A stretch of 24,538 nt of DNA from Apostichopus parvimensis (Eukaryota > Echinodermata > Holothuroidea > Aspidochirotida > Stichopodidae): positions 10,087 through 34,624 of the forward strand of contig KN888638.1 in assembly GCA_000934455.1 (NCBI GenBank). Reading direction: 5' to 3'. Numbering within the stretch: position 1 is the first letter of the stretch; every line of letters starts with the position of its first letter. The notes below the pieces were generated by a model. The model saw only the letters and a list, made by a program, of their open reading frames with translations, ran no database searches and was not told the DNA's origin. Made by a program: the position numbers and the translations under genes. Positions 19,311 through 24,538 of the stretch are shown in pieces.

Positions 19311-21084
19311 CGGTCCAGATCTGAACAACTCACTTTTGGGTGTGCTGATGCGTTTCAGATAGGATCCCATAGCCTTTTCAGCCGACATACAGCAGATGTT
19401 TTATAACTTTCTAGTGGAGGAAGATCACAGAGATTTTCTCAGGTTCCTGTGGTTTAAGGACAACGACATGACAAAGAAAATCTGTGAATATCGTATGAAG
19501 GTACATGTTTTTGGGAATAGTCCTTCCCCATCAGTCGCCACTTACTGCTTAAGGAGAGCAGCTCAAAAAGGAGAAAAAATCCATGGAAGTGATGCTAAAC
19601 AATATGTTGAAAGAAATGTCTATGTTCACGATGGCCTCTCTTCATCCCCCACACCTCAAGGAGCCATTGACCTTCTGAAAAGGACAAGAGCAATGCTAGC
19701 TGAGTCCAACATTAACCTCCATAAAATAGCTTCAAACAGTGGAGAAGTGGTAAAAGCATTTGATGCAGATGACAGAGCCAAAGGCATAAAGGACCTAGAT
19801 CTATCCTCAGATCCACTCCCGATTCAGCAAAGCTTAGGCATGTTGTGGGACCTGGATACTGATGCATTCACATTCAGTGTTTCTTCAGAAGACAAAGCAT
19901 TCACAAAGAGAGGTGTTTTATCTGTCGTCAACAGTTTGTATGATCCCCTTGGTTTGACAGCTCCGATAACTATAAAAGGAAAGGCCCTATTGAGAGAACT
20001 TTGTTCTGAAATCAACGACTGTGACGAGCCTCTCAGTTTTGAAAGAGAAGTTGAATGGATTAAGTGGAAGGAATCCTTGAAGTTGTTAGAAGATGTGCAT
20101 GTACCCCGGTGCATCATCCAATCGTCATTGTCGTTGACTCAAAAGAAGGAATTGTGTATCTTTTCTGATGCTTCTACAGTTGCCATTGGAGCAGTGGCGT
20201 ACATCAGAGTTGTCAACGAAGAAGGAAAGTGTCAAGTCGGATTCTTGTTGGGAAAAGCGAAATTAGCACCAAAACCAGCCCACACAATTCCCCGACTAGA
20301 GTTATGCGCTGCAGTTTTGGCAGTGGAGTTGTATGAGTACATCAAGGATGAAATTGATTTAGAGATAGATACTGTAAGGTTCTTCACAGACAGTAAGATC
20401 GTCCTTGGTTACATTAACAACACTACCAGACGATTCTATGTTTACGTATCAAATCGAGTAAATCGCATCAGACAGTCAACACGTCCAGAACAGTGGTGTT
20501 ATCTTGCTACGAAGCAAAATCCTGCAGACTTGGCCTCTAGATCCATTGCAGCACATGAGCTTCAAGACAGTATGTGGTTTACAGGCCCGGAGTTTCTGTC
20601 CCGCCCAGAACTGCTTGAAGTGAACAACTATGACCTTGTGCAACCTGAAGCAGATTCTGAAGTTCGACCTGCCGTCACTACCATGCTCACAAAAACTTCA
20701 AAAGTTGTTTTAGGTGCTCATCGCTTTGAACGTTTTTCAAATTGGAAAGGCTTACTTAACGCTGTCGGCAAACTTTTGCAGATAGCAAAGTCTTTCAAGA
20801 AGATTCCTGGTAAGCCTGGTAAAGGAACTTGGAAATGCTCCCACACCTCCTGCGGAGTTGATGAATTTTCACAAGCTAGAATTACAGTCCTCCGTTCTGT
20901 CCAACAAGATGCTTATAAGGAGGATTTGGACTGCATTAAACGTGGACGTGCCTTACTTAAAGGAAGCTCACTCAGAAGGCTAAATCCACAGGTTGATAAG
21001 CACGGTCTGTTAAGAGTTGGTGGACGTTTGTCTGCTGCAGACCTCACCCAAGAAGAGAAGCATCCAGTCATTGTTCCTCCTTGA
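19289..21084 (+). pseudogene. BEL/Pao reverse transcriptase and RNase H (inactivated)
   Basis: Continuation of the polyprotein in the next frame. A TAG at 19360-19362 interrupts it just before the first catalytic region (ADIQQMF, Asp codon at 19384). From 19396 the frame is open for 562 codons: RLWF/MKVHVFGNSPSPSVATY are RT fingers/palm, and the catalytic box reads YVHD (19621-19632) where the family has YVDD, so one metal-binding Asp is His. RNase H follows with its four acids visible: FSDAS (Asp, 20167), RLELCAAVLA (Glu), FTDSK (Asp) and NPADLASR (Asp). After RNase H comes the start of the integrase zinc domain (HGLLRVGGRL). It ends at a TGA at 21082-21084 inside conserved sequence. This copy could not make active RT. 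Confidence 0.92.
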
Positions 21085-22204
21085 CATGTTTCTACGACTA
21101 TCATCAGACACTATCATGAATCCGTAGCCCACCAAGGTAGACATGTAACTGAGGGAGCCATCCGAGCTTCAGGGTTTTGGGTTGTCGGAGGCAAGCGCCG
21201 TACATGCAATGTGATCAAGAGTTGTGTCACTTGTAAGAAACTAAGGGGCAAAGAAGAGTCTCAACTGATGGCTGACCTACCAGCTGATAGAGTCACATGT
21301 GAACCACCTTTTACCAGTGTCGGCGTTGATGTCTTCGGCCCATGGGCAAGTCTTGACACGTAGAACCAGAGGTGCTAGTGCTAATAGCAAACGGTGGGCA
21401 GTTATATTTTCATGTACGTATACAAGGGCAGTGCACTTGGAAGTCATTGAGTCCCTTTCAGCATCGAGCTTCATAAATGCTCTCCGGAGGTTTTCTGCCA
21501 TTCGTGGCCCTGCAAGGGTTCTACGTTCTGATAGGGGAACTAACTTTGTTGGCGCATGTAAGTAGTTAGGCATCATTGCTGAGACCAGAGAGCTCTGAAA
21601 CATCTCCTAGAGAAAGGATGTGTTTGGTTGTTCAATCCTCCGCATTCTTCTCATATGGGTGGTTCTTGGGAAAGGATGATTGGTATAGCTCGGAAGATAC
21701 TCAATGCAATGCTATTGCAGTCTAAACACACCCGTCTTACCCATGAGATTTTGTGTACCTTTCTAGCTGAAGTAATGGCAATCATGAACGCAAGACCCCT
21801 TGTACCAGTGTCATGTGACCCCGACCAGCCTACAGTTCTTACCCCAGCAATGTTACTCACTCAAAAAGTGGACGCCACCAGTGCTCCTGCTGGGAACTTT
21901 GATACCCCTACACTGCATAAGAAGCATTGGAAACAAGTTCAATGTCTCGTCGTGATTATTTGAGTTCCTTCCAAGAACGCAAGAAATGGGTTGATCGAAA
22001 ACCAAATCTCAAGATTGGAAACATAGTCCTGTTGAAGGATAACCAAGTCAGTCGCAACGAGTGGCCACTCGGAATCATCGACAACGTTCACCCTGATGCT
22101 GATGGAAGTGTCCGAAAGCTTGACGTTAGAGTTGTCAAGGATGGAAGGCCAAGGTGTTCTTAAGGCCTATTACCCAAGTCATATTGCTTCTTTCTGATAC
22201 TTGA
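21085..22204 (+). pseudogene. BEL/Pao integrase (broken into several frames)
   Basis: Follows the TGA in the same frame. The HHCC zinc domain is visible (HYHESVAHQGRH at 21109, CVTC at 21223). The DDE catalytic core is spread over three frames: Asp in GVDVFGP (21328-21330), Asp in RSDRGTNFVGA (21530-21532) and Glu in GGSWERMIG (21670-21672); all three acids are kept. Breaks: one extra base in GGG at 21344-21346, a TAG at 21563-21565, a frame change in the AGAGAG tract at 21587-21592, a frameshift with an apparent small deletion near 21940, and a one-base loss near 22151. The C-terminal segment RNEWPLGIIDNV is typical of the family, and the end (RPITQVILL) lies in a third frame closing at 22202-22204. 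Confidence 0.9.
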
Positions 22205-22288
22205 ATTGTTTCTTTGGACACTTTGTTCTTTATACTGTATTCTTAGATTGTTTGCTTGTTTTTGAGGTTTGGTATATTTATATATACC

Positions 22289-22298
22289 AGGCGGGGAG
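22289..22298 (+). other. Polypurine tract
   Basis: AGGCGGGGAG directly before the TG of the 3' LTR, in the position of the plus-strand primer. One C interrupts it. Confidence 0.7.
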
Positions 22299-23380
22299 TG
22301 TTGTGTTTTTGAATTAATTATATTTATATTACTTTTTAGTATAGCGCCATCCTTTTCGTTTGGACGCTCAGAAATCGTTTTGTTTAGAATTGACACGTTT
22401 TTTCATCTCAGAAGCATCGCTTGTTTTAGATGCACAAATTTAGCCTTAATCTAAACTCATATTTTCTATCCTTGGAGTGTGATAGTCTGTAAGTATTTGT
22501 TGTATTTTTTACTGCTATTTAGGATCACAAAATGTAAATCATAGTTATTATTGGCCAGTTTTTGATGTGTTTTGTGAGATGCCCTATTGTTTTCTATCCT
22601 CCATTTTATGTATTACCGTATACCAATTCCGCTACGTTCCTGTATTACATTGTTACTTATGGTTCGTGATATTTGCGTACTTGGGCTCACACGTTACCTG
22701 GTTGTTAGGGTTTTTTGTTGCAGTCATACTAGGTTGTTTATTGTAGTAATGTTTGGTATCTATTTTATTATTGCGTGTACTTCACATCTGTTCTTGGGTA
22801 TTCTATTACCTTCACAACTCTTTCAGTATGTTTCGTTACCTTTGGGCTTCTAATTACGTGTTATGTTATCATTGTAATATTGCATGATGTGCGTACAGGG
22901 TACGTGTAGCTAAGATTTTGGTTGTATGGAGTTTCGGTTAGACCATTGTTTACTCAATTTTATACAGTTTCGTATTATGTGTTACCTACGTTGTCATTGT
23001 AGTATATATAGTGGACAGTTTTCGGTTAACCACAAGTGGTTATTCAGTGCTTATTTACCTTGCCTATGTTAATTTAACAGCCTTGTGCATCTTGTTCGGC
23101 ACAGTTTATCTGTAGTCAGGTATGTTACCTTCTTGTGGCATATGCTTCCTAGCCTTGTTTTTATAACATGTTCATTATTCTCACCTTGTTATTTAGACAT
23201 AGTTTTTCCTTTGTTTCTTTCAGTTTTACCATCCACTCACTCATTCACCAATATTTATCCGAATTAAACTGCTGGCAAACGTCCATGATCTTGTCACGGT
23301 TTATCTTTATTTTGGGGCTTGAGGGGAAATGGTTGTCTGGCTGTATAGCGCCCTCAGATTCTTAGCGCGAGGACAGCACA
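22299..23380 (+). repeat. 3' LTR
   Basis: Begins TGTTGTGTTTTTGAATTAAT right after the polypurine tract and ends GAGGACAGCACA. It matches the 5' LTR with scattered differences, including a changed block around 23022-23042. Confidence 0.93.
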
Positions 23381-23467
23381 GTATCTACATCGATTAACGG
23401 CGTTGCCGACACCGTTCAGTTAACTCTGTATCCTTGAATCTGATATCATATTTGGACGCTGTATATG

Positions 23468-23554
23468 GCGTCGCGTTGTACGTTGCGTTGTGCGTTGCGT
23501 TGTACCCTGCTTGTTGCGTCGTGTTGGACGCTGCGTTTAGAGGCCGCGTTGAGG
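23468..23554. repeat. CpG-rich GCGTTG/GCGTTGTA short tandem repeat
   Basis: About eight irregular copies of a GCGTT-based word (GCGTCGCGTTGTACGTTGCG, GTGCGTTGCGTTGTACC) begin 88 nt after the 3' LTR. On the minus strand they read QRNAQRNVQRDA. The patch is strikingly richer in CpG than everything around it. Confidence 0.7.
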
Positions 23555-24429
23555 AATTGCATTAGCAGTAACGGTTTGTGTAATGCAATGATAACTGGAA
23601 GAGCCGTATATTGTAAGGAATATACTTTATGAACTTTGTATGTTACGAAGGTTTGCATAAAGGGTACCACTGTGCCACGGTCAATTATATATCTTCTCCA
23701 TTGCCATATTTGTTCGGACTCTCTTTCGAAACCCCAGCTTTAAAGAGAGCACCCACCCCTCCCCCCACCTCCTCGACAGAAAGTGAAGTAACAATATTAA
23801 TGTATTCATTTGATCGACAAGGAAACACTAAGAAACCAATTAAACAATTTTTAATATTAATCATATTTTCAAATACGCTTACCATATACGGATATAAAGA
23901 CGACATAACAATACATGGCAAAAATGGACAGGAGCAAATTAAAATAAATAGACAGAGAAACATCTTTAAGGGTATCCAGCAACACACTGTTCCTTTTCAA
24001 TTCAATACTCGATTCATCATATGTTGTGTGCTCTAGCTGAACTGGACTGGAACCTTATGATAAAGAAAATAAAGGATTCGATTGAAATATAGCCAAAAGT
24101 TTGCCTTCCAAGCATACTCCATGATATTTTTGTTTTTGCCTACAAACCTGAATCGCAAATTTTCACAGATTTTATGGAATGGCAATAAATAAATGAAGTT
24201 TATAGTGGTCTCTCTGTTGATTACAGTCGAGTGAAATGGTGATATGCTTAAGCACGCAAAATTCTGGGATATCTCACTTTTCACAAATTAATGCATCTTT
24301 GCACATTAAACAAACAAAATACTGGATTGAAGAGATTGAGAAATGTCGTACAAATTGGTAAAAACAGCCTGACAGTTGTTTCTCATGCACAGTGAATTTA
24401 TAAAATCTGACAAGAATTCTTCATGTTCT
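23555..24429. other. AT-rich non-coding
   Basis: Small open frames only (23629-24036 plus, 24033-24284 minus), with no recognisable domain and no LRR unit. A CCCACCCCTCCCCCCACC tract sits at 23752-23769. Confidence 0.45.
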
Positions 24430-24525
24430 ACCTATCTCTATATATATCCGTCTATCCATCTATCTCTCTATATATCTTCTATCTGTATATATGTCTGTAT
24501 ATCTGTGTATCTATCTATCTATCCT
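24430..24525. repeat. TATC/TA-type microsatellite
   Basis: Irregular CTAT/CTGTATAT/TATC repeats, complementary in type to the TAGA/CAGA tract at 5876-6406. Confidence 0.9.
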
Positions 24526-24538
24526 ATTTTATTCGGAC

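Larger units (their letters stand above)
15534..23380 (+). mobile_element. BEL/Pao LTR retrotransposon, full length, inactivated
   Basis: Two direct LTRs bracket a Gag, protease, reverse transcriptase, RNase H, integrase sequence, the BEL/Pao order. Distinctive marks of that group are the DUF1759-type Gag region, the A17/DUF1758-type protease and the RT with the MFGN/YV-D box spacing. The element is about 7.85 kb. Gag and protease are open in one 888-codon frame; the rest is broken by frameshifts at about 19285, 21344, 21587, 21940 and 22151 and by in-frame stops at 19360, 21082 and 21563. No matching target-site duplication flanks it (ATGTG before, GTATC after). The LTRs differ at about 20 of the first 365 positions, so the insertion is not recent. 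Confidence 0.95.

Overview
This is a eukaryotic, metazoan genomic window. It is AT-rich, has long non-coding stretches and simple-sequence repeats, contains split exons with GT-AG introns, and carries a BEL/Pao-type LTR retrotransposon. A marine invertebrate such as an echinoderm, hemichordate, mollusc or brachiopod is a reasonable guess from the element type and the LRR gene structure, but no marker here fixes the phylum.

Left part (about 1-10839), minus strand: the inner part of one gene encoding a leucine-rich-repeat (LRR) ectodomain. I read fourteen exons by eye. Twelve are exactly 72 nt or, for the gap-truncated one, fit 72 nt; one is 84 nt and one is 153 nt (two LRRs). Every exon starts and ends in phase 2, is flanked by AG and GT, and every junction codon encodes Leu, Ile, Val or Met at the conserved first hydrophobic position of the repeat. 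Neither the first exon (signal peptide) nor the last exons (C-terminal cap, membrane segment) are in view. The array has grown by segmental duplication: a three-exon cassette of about 1.8 kb lies twice in tandem (about 7502-9312 and 9313-10839 into the gap), and an older copy of part of the same region (about 4070-5200) has lost one exon and half of another. A 987-nt run of N (10840-11826) cuts the last visible exon, so the true number of copies is unknown.

Between LRR exons, 5876-6406 is a compound GA/TAGA/CAGA/TA microsatellite that contains a perfect 145-bp tandem duplication.

Middle part (11827-15533): AT-rich sequence with no recognisable gene. It holds a 181-bp tandem duplication pair and a 52-bp-arm foldback (MITE-like) hairpin at 14073-14203.

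Right part (15534-23380): one full-length but dead BEL/Pao retrotransposon on the plus strand, with LTRs of about 1083 nt, then Gag with three Cys/His clusters, an aspartic protease, reverse transcriptase, RNase H and integrase. It is broken by frameshifts and stops, and the RT catalytic box reads YVHD instead of YVDD. LTR divergence (about 20 differences in the first 365 positions, counted by hand) says the insertion is old.

Tail (23381-24538): a CpG-rich GCGTT-type short tandem repeat next to the LTR, AT-rich filler, and a TATC-type microsatellite at the very end. No bacterial-type operons, RNA genes or CRISPR arrays are seen.
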